NCBI GenBank assembly: GCA_017309115.1
Contig: JAFLEF010000033.1
Location: 22,801 to 86,800, forward strand
Direction of reading: 5' to 3'
Origin: Verrucomicrobiota bacterium
GTDB taxonomy: Bacteria > Verrucomicrobiota > Verrucomicrobiia > Limisphaerales > UBA9464
DNA length: 64,000 nt
The notes below the pieces were generated by a model. It made no database searches and was not told the DNA's origin. It saw only the letters and a list, made by a program, of their open reading frames with translations. The position numbers were made by a program, and so were the translations under genes. Shown here piece by piece: positions 1 to 7,624 of the stretch. Position 1 is the stretch's first letter; the number at the start of each line of letters is the position of its first letter.

Positions 1-9
1 ATCATCCCT

Positions 10-56
10 GAGAATTGGTGCCGGGCGACTCAAGGACGGGTGCCAAACCAATTCTC
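10..56. repeat. 10-bp inverted repeat at left edge
   Basis: Positions 10-19 and 47-56 are perfect reverse complements (GAGAATTGGT / ACCAATTCTC) separated by 27 nt. There is no T-tract on either side and no gene that explains it. It could be an RNA hairpin or the end of an element lying mainly to the left of the window. The arms are seen directly; any function is unknown. Confidence 0.5.
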
Positions 57-72
57 GCCCCCACAAACGAAA

Positions 73-104
73 GGCCGGGGACAACCCGAAAGTCATCCCC
101 GGCC
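73..104 (-). terminator. GC-rich hairpin, possible terminator
   Basis: Arms at 73-81 and 96-104 (GGCCGGGGA / TCCCCGGCC) pair perfectly around a 14-nt loop. Read on the minus strand the stem is followed by CTTTCGTTTG, a poor T-tract. It sits just beyond the end of the possible minus-strand gene remnant at 142-300, which fits a transcription end, but the weak T-tract leaves this uncertain. Confidence 0.35.
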
Positions 105-141
105 ACCCCACCCCCGGGAGAAACCCCTCCCGGAAAAAGAC

Positions 142-300
142 TTAATCCGACAGACTGAACCGCCCTGAGCTCGTCGACGCCGGGACTGTGACGACATTGT
201 TGCCACCTTCAACAACGAGTGTCTCGAATGTGACCGGCCCGCCTGCCTCGGAGACGTCAGCCCCAAGCTGACTTAGCCACGTCGAAGCGTCGGATAGACG
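142..300 (-). pseudogene. possible remnant of a secreted-protein C-terminus
   Basis: The last about 50 codons of a minus-strand frame ending at 142 (STWLSQLGADVSEAGG, then VTFETLVVEGGNNVV and a SGRFSLSD end) resemble the C-terminal beta-rich module that ends several complete secreted proteins in this window. Upstream codons of the same frame do not look like protein, and no signal peptide or body of a gene is visible. I read it as the tail of a decayed gene; a chance open frame is the alternative. From 300 to 698 I see no convincing gene. Confidence 0.3.
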
Positions 301-698
301 CCTCGCCGAGAATTCGGTTGGCTTGGTTGTCGGCACGGGAAGCGGGGTGAGTTTGTGGGACGGAACTGCCGTGGGCAAGACTCCGTCATGACAAACTCGC
401 TGGAACCAGCTCGAACCAACTCGCGGCCGCCAGCCCTCGGCTGGCCCCTTAGCCAATGAAATTTTGGGGAATCCCAGGGAGGCTGCGACACATCTCGGCG
501 ATTCCCGCTTGAATCCTCCATGCCGATGGCTCCGTTTCCCTGTGTAAATGGCGTATCCGATCCGAAAACGACATGGTAGCCTCCTTTCACCTTGTTAGCG
601 TTGAGCCGTTTTCCGGGGCGTTCCCGGGTCGGCGGCTCGGCCGACTTGGATGTAAGCCACTCCCACCACGACTCGTTTGTCGGGAATCAGATCCTGCC

Positions 699-1625
699 AT
701 GAACCGAATCCTTGTCCCGCTCTGGCTGCTACTGGGCCAACTGGCGGTTGTTGCCTCACCTTTTGCTACCGACGAAACGGGTAATGCCCCGCCGAAGCCC
801 CAGTCCATCGTGACCACCAATTGTCACAACCTGTTTAAAGTCACCGCTCGAATCTTTTCAGGCGCCGAGCCCGAAACCGAGGCCGCTTTTGCGGAACTCG
901 CCCAACTGGGCGTCAAAACCCTCATTAGTGTGGATGGCGCCGAACCGGCTGTGGAACTGGCCCGCAAGCATGGTCTTCGCTATGTACATTTACCCATCGG
1001 CTACGATTCCATTCCCTCCAATCGGGTGGCCGAACTGATGTTTGCCGCCACCGAACTGCCGGGTCCGATCTACCTGCATTGTCACCACGGCAAGCACCGG
1101 GGACCAGCGGCAGTAGCGGTCATCTGCTTGGCGGCCGAAGGCTGGACCCGTGATCAGGCCACCCAATGGTTGAAGCAAGCAGGCACCGCGCGGGAGTACC
1201 GAGGCCTATACCGGGCGGTCACTGATTTCAGCCCTCCCACGGTCACCCAGTTGAAGTCGGTCCAGTCGCTTCCGGAAATTGCCCAGCGCTCCTCGTTGGT
1301 GGAGCAGATGGTCGCCTTGGACCAACACTGGGAACGCCTGAAGCAGATTCAGAGCAACGGTTGGAAGGTCCCTCCCCAACATCCTGACCTGCGGGCGGAC
1401 CAGGAAGCGACTGTCCTTTGGGAACACCTTCGCGAACTTCAACGCCTTCCCGAAAATGCCGCCCGGCCGGTGGACTATCGCGACAAATTGGAAGCGTCTG
1501 AACAGGCTGCGCAGGCGCTCCGCTCCGCCTTGGCCGTTCCTCAGGCCACCAGCGAATCGCTCGATGTCCCCTTTCAGGACCTCAACAAATCCTGCACCAG
1601 TTGCCATAAGGTTTATCGGAACTGA
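699..1625 (+). CDS. exported tyrosine/dual-specificity phosphatase fused to a cytochrome c' domain
   Basis: The 308-residue protein starts with a signal peptide (MNRILVPLWLLLGQLAVVAS). Residues about 35-185 are a cysteine phosphatase fold: the P-loop HCHHGKHRG has the nucleophile Cys128 and the C-x5-R pattern, and a GYDSIP loop upstream could supply the general acid. Residues about 190-308 are helical and end with CTSCHKVYRN, a haem c site five residues from the end with the CxxCHxxYR signature of cytochrome c' four-helix bundles. The ATG at 699 was chosen because the longer frame lacks a signal peptide at its start. Its stop lies 7 nt before the haloperoxidase gene, so the two are probably co-transcribed. 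Phosphatase fold and haem site are clear; the cytochrome c' assignment is inference. Confidence 0.8.
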   Translation: MNRILVPLWLLLGQLAVVASPFATDETGNAPPKPQSIVTTNCHNLFKVTARIFSGAEPETEAAFAELAQLGVKTLISVDGAEPAVELARKHGLRYVHLPIGYDSIPSNRVAELMFAATELPGPIYLHCHHGKHRGPAAVAVICLAAEGWTRDQATQWLKQAGTAREYRGLYRAVTDFSPPTVTQLKSVQSLPEIAQRSSLVEQMVALDQHWERLKQIQSNGWKVPPQHPDLRADQEATVLWEHLRELQRLPENAARPVDYRDKLEASEQAAQALRSALAVPQATSESLDVPFQDLNKSCTSCHKVYRN

Positions 1626-1632
1626 ATTTCCC

Positions 1633-3102
1633 GTGGGAACGTCTTTTAATTGTCTCGTCCGGCTTCTGACGTTTGGACTCGCCCTAGTGGTCTCGGCGGG
1701 CGCCCTTTCCGCCAATCCCGTCCTCGACTGGTGCGCCCTGATGCTGGATGCGATTCGGACCGACAATACCAGCCCCACACTCAGCAGCCGCAATCTCGCA
1801 ATCCTCAACATCGCCACGTACGACGCCGTCAATTCCATTCGTCGAACTCACCAGCCGTATCTGCTCCAAGTCGAGGCTTCCACCAATACCTCATTGGACG
1901 CCGCGGTCCTGGCGGCGGGTCGGGAAGTAATGCTCACGCTCTATCCCAGCTTTCGGCCGCGAACCGAGGATCTCTACGACACGCAACTGAGCGCCCTCCC
2001 CCAGTCCGCAGCGGTGACCAACGGTCTGGCGGTGGGCCGGGAAGCGGCCTTGAAAATCATCGCAGCCCGGAGTGCCGACGGCGCCAACACCGACGTCCCG
2101 TACATTCCGAGTTCAGCGCCGGGACAATGGCGCCGAACGGCCCCGTTCTTTCGGCCTCCGCTCACTCCCCAATGGCGGCATGTCCGTCCGTTTTGTCTTC
2201 CGAGTCTGACAGATTTCCTCCCCCAGCCTCCCCCTGCTTTAGACAGTCCCGAATACGCCGCCAGCTTGAATGAAGTTCGGCGTCTGGGAGGGAAGACCAA
2301 CACCGAACGGACCCCGGAGCAGTCGCAGATTGCGACCTTTTGGTCGGACTTCAGCTACACCGCCATGCCGCCGGGGCACTGGCATGAGATCGCCGCCACG
2401 ATTTCCCGCGACCGCTCGCTTTCGATTGAGGATTCGGCCCGATTGTTTGCCCTCATGGGCCTGGCCCAAGCCGATGCCGCCATCGTGTGTTGGGAAGCGA
2501 AATATCGGTGGAACCTCTGGCGACCCATCACCGCCATCCAAAGGGCGGCAGAGGACAATAACCCGCTCACCGAACCTGATGCCGCTTGGGACCATTTCCT
2601 GGTGGCACCTCCCTTCCCAGCCTACACCAGTGGTCATAGCAGCTTTAGCATGTCCAGCGCCCAGGTGTTGACACACTTTTTCGGGACTGACGCCATCTCC
2701 TTTACGGCGCGTTCGGACTCCTTGCCCGGGGTCTTTCGGAAGTTCACCAGCCTCTCGGCCTGTGCCGAGGAAGTGGGCATGAGCCGGATTTACGGGGGAA
2801 TCCATTTTCCGTTCGACAACGAGGAGGGCAAACGGACCGGCGGGTTGGTCGGCGATTTCGTCAGCAAGAATTATCTACTGCCAATCGATTCTTTGCCGCA
2901 GATCCGATTTGAAGGGTTCACCAATGACCTGCCCCGGCTGCGAGTTCACGGCCAGGTGGGCCGACCCACCATGCTGGAGGTTTCCACGGACTTGATGAAC
3001 TGGCAGAAGCTGCGGACCAACGTGGCCGTGACCGGCGGATTTAGTTTGGTCGGCGAGCGGGCTGCGGGTGTGGAAGCCGTCTTTTATCGGGCCTGCGAGT
3101 GA
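1633..3102 (+). CDS. vanadium-dependent haloperoxidase / PAP2 family exported protein
   Basis: A GTG start 7 nt after the previous stop gives 489 residues with a signal peptide (FGLALVVSAGALSA). The vanadate- or phosphate-binding signature of the vanadium haloperoxidase/PAP2 superfamily is complete: K290-x6-R297-P (KYRWNLWRP), S333-G-H335 (YTSGHS) and S384-R385-x5-H391 (SRIYGGIHFPFD). Such enzymes oxidise halides with peroxide, or hydrolyse phosphates when phosphatase-like; the sequence alone does not decide. The last about 65 residues form a separate beta-rich module (LEVSTDLMNWQ ... FYR) seen in several secreted proteins here. It sits in a probable operon with the phosphatase-cytochrome gene before it and the di-haem gene after it. 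Confidence 0.85.
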   Translation: MGTSFNCLVRLLTFGLALVVSAGALSANPVLDWCALMLDAIRTDNTSPTLSSRNLAILNIATYDAVNSIRRTHQPYLLQVEASTNTSLDAAVLAAGREVMLTLYPSFRPRTEDLYDTQLSALPQSAAVTNGLAVGREAALKIIAARSADGANTDVPYIPSSAPGQWRRTAPFFRPPLTPQWRHVRPFCLPSLTDFLPQPPPALDSPEYAASLNEVRRLGGKTNTERTPEQSQIATFWSDFSYTAMPPGHWHEIAATISRDRSLSIEDSARLFALMGLAQADAAIVCWEAKYRWNLWRPITAIQRAAEDNNPLTEPDAAWDHFLVAPPFPAYTSGHSSFSMSSAQVLTHFFGTDAISFTARSDSLPGVFRKFTSLSACAEEVGMSRIYGGIHFPFDNEEGKRTGGLVGDFVSKNYLLPIDSLPQIRFEGFTNDLPRLRVHGQVGRPTMLEVSTDLMNWQKLRTNVAVTGGFSLVGERAAGVEAVFYRACE

Positions 3103-3135
3103 TCAACCGCACCGCTCAATCCGCTCGAAATTCCC

Positions 3136-4935
3136 ATGGTATCTCCCGTCCTTCGAAACTGTCTTGTGGTCGCTCGGCCATTGCTTCTGTCATTCAGCCT
3201 GGGATTCGCGGCTTCGTTGGTGGCCCAGTCCCCTGCGTTGATCGGGCGTGAGGTTGCCGTGGCCCGACACCTGGAGGATGGGCAGGAGACCATGATTTCA
3301 ATTCCCGAACTCCTGGCCCACGGTCGGCAGTTGTTCGACGCCAACTGGACCGGCCAGGAAGGCGGAGGCCGGCCGCTTACCAAGGGCAATGGGAATCCCC
3401 TCGCGGATCCCACCGAACCTTTGGTGTTCCCGCGGAACTTCAACCGTATCTCCGCTCCGGACGCCAACTCCTGTTTTGGCTGCCACAATTCCCCCAGCTC
3501 CGGCGGCAATGGCGACATCGTGGCCAATGTTTTTGTGCTCGGTCAGCGCTTCGATTTTGCCACCTTCAATGGCAACGAAAGCCTGCCCACCAAGGCGAAC
3601 GTCGATGAACTGGGCCGGCCGGTCACGTTACAGACGATCGCCAATTCCCGGGCGACCTTGGGAATGTTTGGGTCGGGTTACATTGAGATGCTGGCCCGAC
3701 AGATGACGACCGAATTGCAGGCTATTCGGGATGCCACGGTTCCGGGATCAACCAACGCGCTCACCACCAAGGGAGTTTCGTTCGGGTCCCTGATTCACCG
3801 ACCGGATGGAACGTGGGATACATCTCAGATCCAAGGTTTGCCGGCCCCAAGTGTGTTCGCTTCCGGAGCCACTCCGCCCAACCTGCTGGTTCGTCCCTTC
3901 CATCAGGTCGGCAATGTCATTTCCCTTCGGCAATTTTCGAACAACGCCTTCAATCATCATCACGGCATCCAATCCACCGAACGTTTCGGTTTGGGTACGG
4001 ATCCCGATGGCGACGGTCACCGGGACGAGCTGACCCGAGCTGATGTTACCGCCGTAACCTTGTTCCAAGCCACGCTTCCGGTACCAGGCCGCGTGATTCC
4101 CAATCAGCCGGAAGTGGAGGAAGCAGTCCTGGTGGGCGAAGCGAAGTTCCAGGCGATCGGCTGTGCGGTTTGCCATGTTCCGAACCTCCCGTTGACCCAG
4201 TCGGCTTGGGTGTACACCGAACCCAATCCATTTAATCCGCAGGGCAACCTCCGGCCCGGTGAAGCTCCGGCGGTTACCGTGGACCTGACCGGACCCGAGG
4301 TCCCGGCTCCCCGACTCCAGCCGATCAACGGAGTGGTCTGGGTGCCGGCCTTCACCGATCTGAAACTGCACGATATCTGTAGTGGTCCGACCGATCCCAA
4401 TGTCGAGGCGATCGACATGAATCAGCCGGCGGGTTCGCCCGGTTTCTTTGGGGGCAACCGCTTGTTCCTGACGCGAAAGCTGTGGGGTGCCAGCCGGAAG
4501 CCGAATTTCTTTCACCACGGCCAGTACACTACGATGCGGGAAGCCATCTTGGCGCATGCCGGAGAAGCGCTCGTTTCGCGGAATGCCTTCGAGGCTCTGT
4601 CGGCTCACGAGCGGGATTGTGTGGTGGAGTTTTTGAAGACGCTGCAGGTACTGCCAGCCGGGACGCCACATCTCTTCGTCGACGAAGCGGGCCGGGCCAA
4701 ATCCTGGCCGCCCGCCCGGTTTACCCGACTGACCCAACTTGCGCCGACCCGGCTGCGCTTGGAATGGGCGGGCAGTGGATCGCTATACGCCCCGGCGCGA
4801 TTGCTGCAATTGCAGCGCTCCGGAGGGCTTTCCAGCGCCTGGGAGAATGTGGGTTCGGTCGAGGCTAGTTCGGCGGAGATTTCCACCGAACACCCGGCGG
4901 AATTCTACCGGCTCCAACCGCAGGGATCCTGGTAA
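3136..4935 (+). CDS. di-haem oxidoreductase (DUF1111/DHOR type), exported
   Basis: The 599-residue protein has a signal peptide (LLLSFSLGFAASLVAQ) and two haem c sites, CFGCH at residue 113 and CAVCH at residue 343. The layout, with long spacing and the FTDLKLHDICSG stretch before the C-terminal part, matches the family called thiol oxidoreductase or di-haem peroxidase-like (DUF1111), related to MauG/CcpA peroxidases. It is expected in the periplasm or outside the cell. The last 65 or so residues depart from the family and resemble the FYR-ending module of neighbouring secreted proteins. It follows the haloperoxidase gene by 33 nt on the same strand. Substrate unknown. Confidence 0.85.
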   Translation: MVSPVLRNCLVVARPLLLSFSLGFAASLVAQSPALIGREVAVARHLEDGQETMISIPELLAHGRQLFDANWTGQEGGGRPLTKGNGNPLADPTEPLVFPRNFNRISAPDANSCFGCHNSPSSGGNGDIVANVFVLGQRFDFATFNGNESLPTKANVDELGRPVTLQTIANSRATLGMFGSGYIEMLARQMTTELQAIRDATVPGSTNALTTKGVSFGSLIHRPDGTWDTSQIQGLPAPSVFASGATPPNLLVRPFHQVGNVISLRQFSNNAFNHHHGIQSTERFGLGTDPDGDGHRDELTRADVTAVTLFQATLPVPGRVIPNQPEVEEAVLVGEAKFQAIGCAVCHVPNLPLTQSAWVYTEPNPFNPQGNLRPGEAPAVTVDLTGPEVPAPRLQPINGVVWVPAFTDLKLHDICSGPTDPNVEAIDMNQPAGSPGFFGGNRLFLTRKLWGASRKPNFFHHGQYTTMREAILAHAGEALVSRNAFEALSAHERDCVVEFLKTLQVLPAGTPHLFVDEAGRAKSWPPARFTRLTQLAPTRLRLEWAGSGSLYAPARLLQLQRSGGLSSAWENVGSVEASSAEISTEHPAEFYRLQPQGSW

Positions 4936-5021
4936 CCGGAACCGCGCTTCTCTTGGCGCCGACAGCGTCGTAGCGTGGGCCTCACGCCGGTCCGGAAGAG
5001 TTCGCGCTGGCGAGCTTCAAC

Positions 5022-6260
5022 ATGACAATTCTTCGCGCGTGGCTGTTGCTCGGATTGACGTTCTCTCTGCGGGCGGCTCCAGATCCATTGCCGCGTTCCA
5101 CTCCAGCTGCGGAAGGCATTGATCCCGTTCGCCTCGCGCGAATCGGGGAGCTTCTTCAAGGGGAGTTGAAGGCTGGGCACTATGCTGGGGCCAATGTCCT
5201 GGTGGCGCGACACGGCAAGATCGTGGACTGGCAGAGTTTTGGCGTGCGGGACATCACCTCCGGAGCGCCGATGCAGCCCGACACGATTTGCCGCATCTAC
5301 TCGATGTCCAAAGTAGTGACAGCCGCGGCGGTGCTTCAGTTGTTCGAGCAAAACCGGCTGCTCCTGAACGATCCGGTGACGCAGTGGTTGCCCGAGCTCA
5401 AGAATCTGCAGGTGTTCGTCGGCGGAACGGCGGCCGAGCCCCGGCTCGAACCGGCGACCAACGCGATCACCGTTAAGATGCTGCTGAATCACACCGCCGG
5501 CTTCACCTACGACTTCTTCCAGTTTTCCCCAGTCAACGAACTCTATACCAAGGCGGATCTGTGGAATTCCCAAACGCTCGATGAGTTCGTGAACAAGGTC
5601 AGTCGCCTCCCGCTCGTGGCCCAGCCGGGGGTGGCTTTCAACTACAGCATTAGCGATGATCTCCTCGGGTTGCTGGTCCAGCGGATAAGCGGGGAGCCCT
5701 TCGATCAGTACATCGCCCGGCACATTACCCAGCCGCTCCAGATGAACGATACGGCGTTCGATGTGCCGATGGAGAAGCGGGGGCGACTGGCCAAGTTGCA
5801 CGAGATTCGGGACGGCAAACTGCAGCCTGCCGCCGCCATCCTGGGCTCCGACGCGGAGCCGGGCAAAGGCATCCCGTGCGGTGGCGCTGGTCTGTTTTCC
5901 ACCATTGGCGACTACGCGCGGTTTGCGCAGTGCCTGCTCAATGGCGGCGAACTGGATGGGGCTCGCATCCTGGGGCGCAAGACGATCGAACTCGCGCGAA
6001 TGAACTCCCTACCAATGGGCGTGGGAGCCTTCAGTCCATACGACGGTTGGGGTTTGTTCAGTGCTCTGGAATTGGATCTGGCGCGGAGCAGTCGGCTGGG
6101 CTCGGTGGGCACGTTCTTCTGGAGCGGCGCCGCGACCACACATTTCTTTGTGGATCCCCAGGAGGAACTCGTCGCCCTGGTGTTCTGTCAGCACTTTCCC
6201 TTCGATCAGTTCGGACTCTTCGGCCGATTCCACATCGCCGTGTATCAGGCTCTGGAATAG
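5022..6260 (+). CDS. serine hydrolase of the beta-lactamase (class C / EstB) fold
   Basis: The 412-residue protein has a short hydrophobic leader (AWLLLGLTFSLRAAP). The catalytic SxxK is SMSK at residues 94-97 and the YxN-like element is YSIS at residue 208, followed by DDLLGLLVQ typical of the beta-lactamase-related esterase/peptidase family (COG1680). These proteins hydrolyse esters or peptidoglycan-like peptides; a role in antibiotic resistance is not implied. After the TAG stop the same frame stays open for another 37 codons to a second TAG at 6373, which may be chance at this GC content. It is convergent with the cytochrome gene at 6387. Confidence 0.85.
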   Translation: MTILRAWLLLGLTFSLRAAPDPLPRSTPAAEGIDPVRLARIGELLQGELKAGHYAGANVLVARHGKIVDWQSFGVRDITSGAPMQPDTICRIYSMSKVVTAAAVLQLFEQNRLLLNDPVTQWLPELKNLQVFVGGTAAEPRLEPATNAITVKMLLNHTAGFTYDFFQFSPVNELYTKADLWNSQTLDEFVNKVSRLPLVAQPGVAFNYSISDDLLGLLVQRISGEPFDQYIARHITQPLQMNDTAFDVPMEKRGRLAKLHEIRDGKLQPAAAILGSDAEPGKGIPCGGAGLFSTIGDYARFAQCLLNGGELDGARILGRKTIELARMNSLPMGVGAFSPYDGWGLFSALELDLARSSRLGSVGTFFWSGAATTHFFVDPQEELVALVFCQHFPFDQFGLFGRFHIAVYQALE

Positions 6261-6291
6261 GTCGCGCAGTTGGGATTGCTCGATCCGCGGG

Positions 6292-6308
6292 GCCTGCCGG
6301 TGGCAGGC
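6292..6308. repeat. hairpin between convergent genes
   Basis: GCCTGCC (6292-6298) and GGCAGGC (6302-6308) form a perfect 7-bp stem with a 3-nt loop between two convergent genes. No T-tract follows on either strand, so it is a possible Rho-type or structural 3' end rather than a clear intrinsic terminator. Confidence 0.35.
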
Positions 6309-6386
6309 GCGGCCACCGCGCGGAAGCTCCTCAATCCCCGTCTGCCTTCGAACGAACTGATGCGCCGAACGTAGGGCGCACGTCAC

Positions 6387-7577
6387 CTACTTGCCTTCGC
6401 CCGGCAAGGGCACCTGACCGGGGCGACCGAGGTAGTACAGCAGATCGCGCAGTTCCTGTTCCTTCAGTTGGGCCAGCAGGCCTTCCGGCATCATGGACTG
6501 GTCACTTTGCTCGACTTTTTCCACCTCCGCCCGGGGCAGCTTCACCAACTCGGTCGCGGTCTGAATGACATACCCATTGGCGTCCAGACTCTTCACCACC
6601 CCCATCACCACGCGACCATCCTTGGTCTCCACGCTGGACGCCCGGTACTCGTTCGGGATGACGGCATTGGGGAACAGAATGTTCTGCAGGAGATAATCCA
6701 GGTCGCCGCGATTGGCGCCCGTGATGTCGGGTCCGACCGCTCCACCAGAGTCGAAGAGGTGATGGCACTGCGCGCAGACCTTGTTGTACACGACGCGTCC
6801 GCGGGAACCGTCCCCGGGAGTGGAACCGCCCGCCCAATAGACTTTCTTGGTCTTCTCGATCTCCGCCTGCATGTCCGGGCTGGTGTCCTTCATAACACCC
6901 CAGACCTGGGTGATCTGATCAACCAAGGCGGGATCCTTAAGGTTGCGCAACTGGCGAACGATGTCGGCGGTGAGGTCGCTCTTGGGCACGGACCCGGAGG
7001 CTACCGCGGTGAGCAGCGGTTTGGCGTAGGCTGGTCGCGAGGCCAGGGTGTTCAAGGCGTCCCGCTTCTCCCCGGGGGTCAGTTGCCCGTAGGCGGCGAG
7101 CACCACGGTTGGGGTCCGGGCGTCGTCATAACTGGCCAAGCCTCGTAGGGCCACGGCGCGAACCGCTGGATCCTGGGCCAACGCTTGCAACACTGGAGGC
7201 AGCTCGGGATCCCGGGCCGCCAACAGGGAATCCAAGGCCTTGCGACGAGCGCCCGCATCCGCCTGGCCGTCCTGGGCCGTCTTGCGCAGGGCTGCGCGGG
7301 CGTTCGGACTGCCAAATGTGAGGGACAGGGACTGGGTCAGAGTGCGAACCTCGGAGTCCGGACTGTTCGCGAGTTTGGTTTCCACGGCATCCCAACCCGC
7401 CGGCATGGGGGCGGATCGTCGTCCCTGGAGGGCCGCCGTCAGACCGCGAAGCAGGTCCAGTTGGAATTGGGCGTCGTCGGACTGCGCGAGCAGTTGGGCG
7501 AGTTGCGGCAAGGAATCAGCCGCCTGAAGCGAGGTTCCGGTCAGCAGCACCAAGGCACATAGGAGAAGGACTTTCAT
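6387..7577 (-). CDS. HEAT-like repeat protein with C-terminal PVC-type c-type cytochrome domain
   Basis: The 396-residue protein has a signal peptide (KVLLLCALVLLTGTSLQAA). Residues about 25-250 are alpha-helical repeats with alternating Leu/Ala, resembling HEAT repeats. The C-terminal about 135 residues carry the haem site CAQCH (268-272) followed by GAVGPDITGANR, DYLLQNILFPNAVIPNEY and a DLLYYLG end, the layout of the Pirellula/Verrucomicrobium-type haem-binding domain (TIGR02603). It lies 47 nt downstream of the dehydrogenase-like gene at 7625 on the same strand. The domain is often fused to that protein in Planctomycetes; here it is separate, suggesting the two act as a periplasmic electron-transfer pair. 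Substrate not known. Confidence 0.85.
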   Translation of the reverse strand: MKVLLLCALVLLTGTSLQAADSLPQLAQLLAQSDDAQFQLDLLRGLTAALQGRRSAPMPAGWDAVETKLANSPDSEVRTLTQSLSLTFGSPNARAALRKTAQDGQADAGARRKALDSLLAARDPELPPVLQALAQDPAVRAVALRGLASYDDARTPTVVLAAYGQLTPGEKRDALNTLASRPAYAKPLLTAVASGSVPKSDLTADIVRQLRNLKDPALVDQITQVWGVMKDTSPDMQAEIEKTKKVYWAGGSTPGDGSRGRVVYNKVCAQCHHLFDSGGAVGPDITGANRGDLDYLLQNILFPNAVIPNEYRASSVETKDGRVVMGVVKSLDANGYVIQTATELVKLPRAEVEKVEQSDQSMMPEGLLAQLKEQELRDLLYYLGRPGQVPLPGEGK

Positions 7578-7624
7578 GCGAACAAAGGCAGAAGTGTAGT
7601 CGCCGGGAGGCGGAGGAGCGGGGC

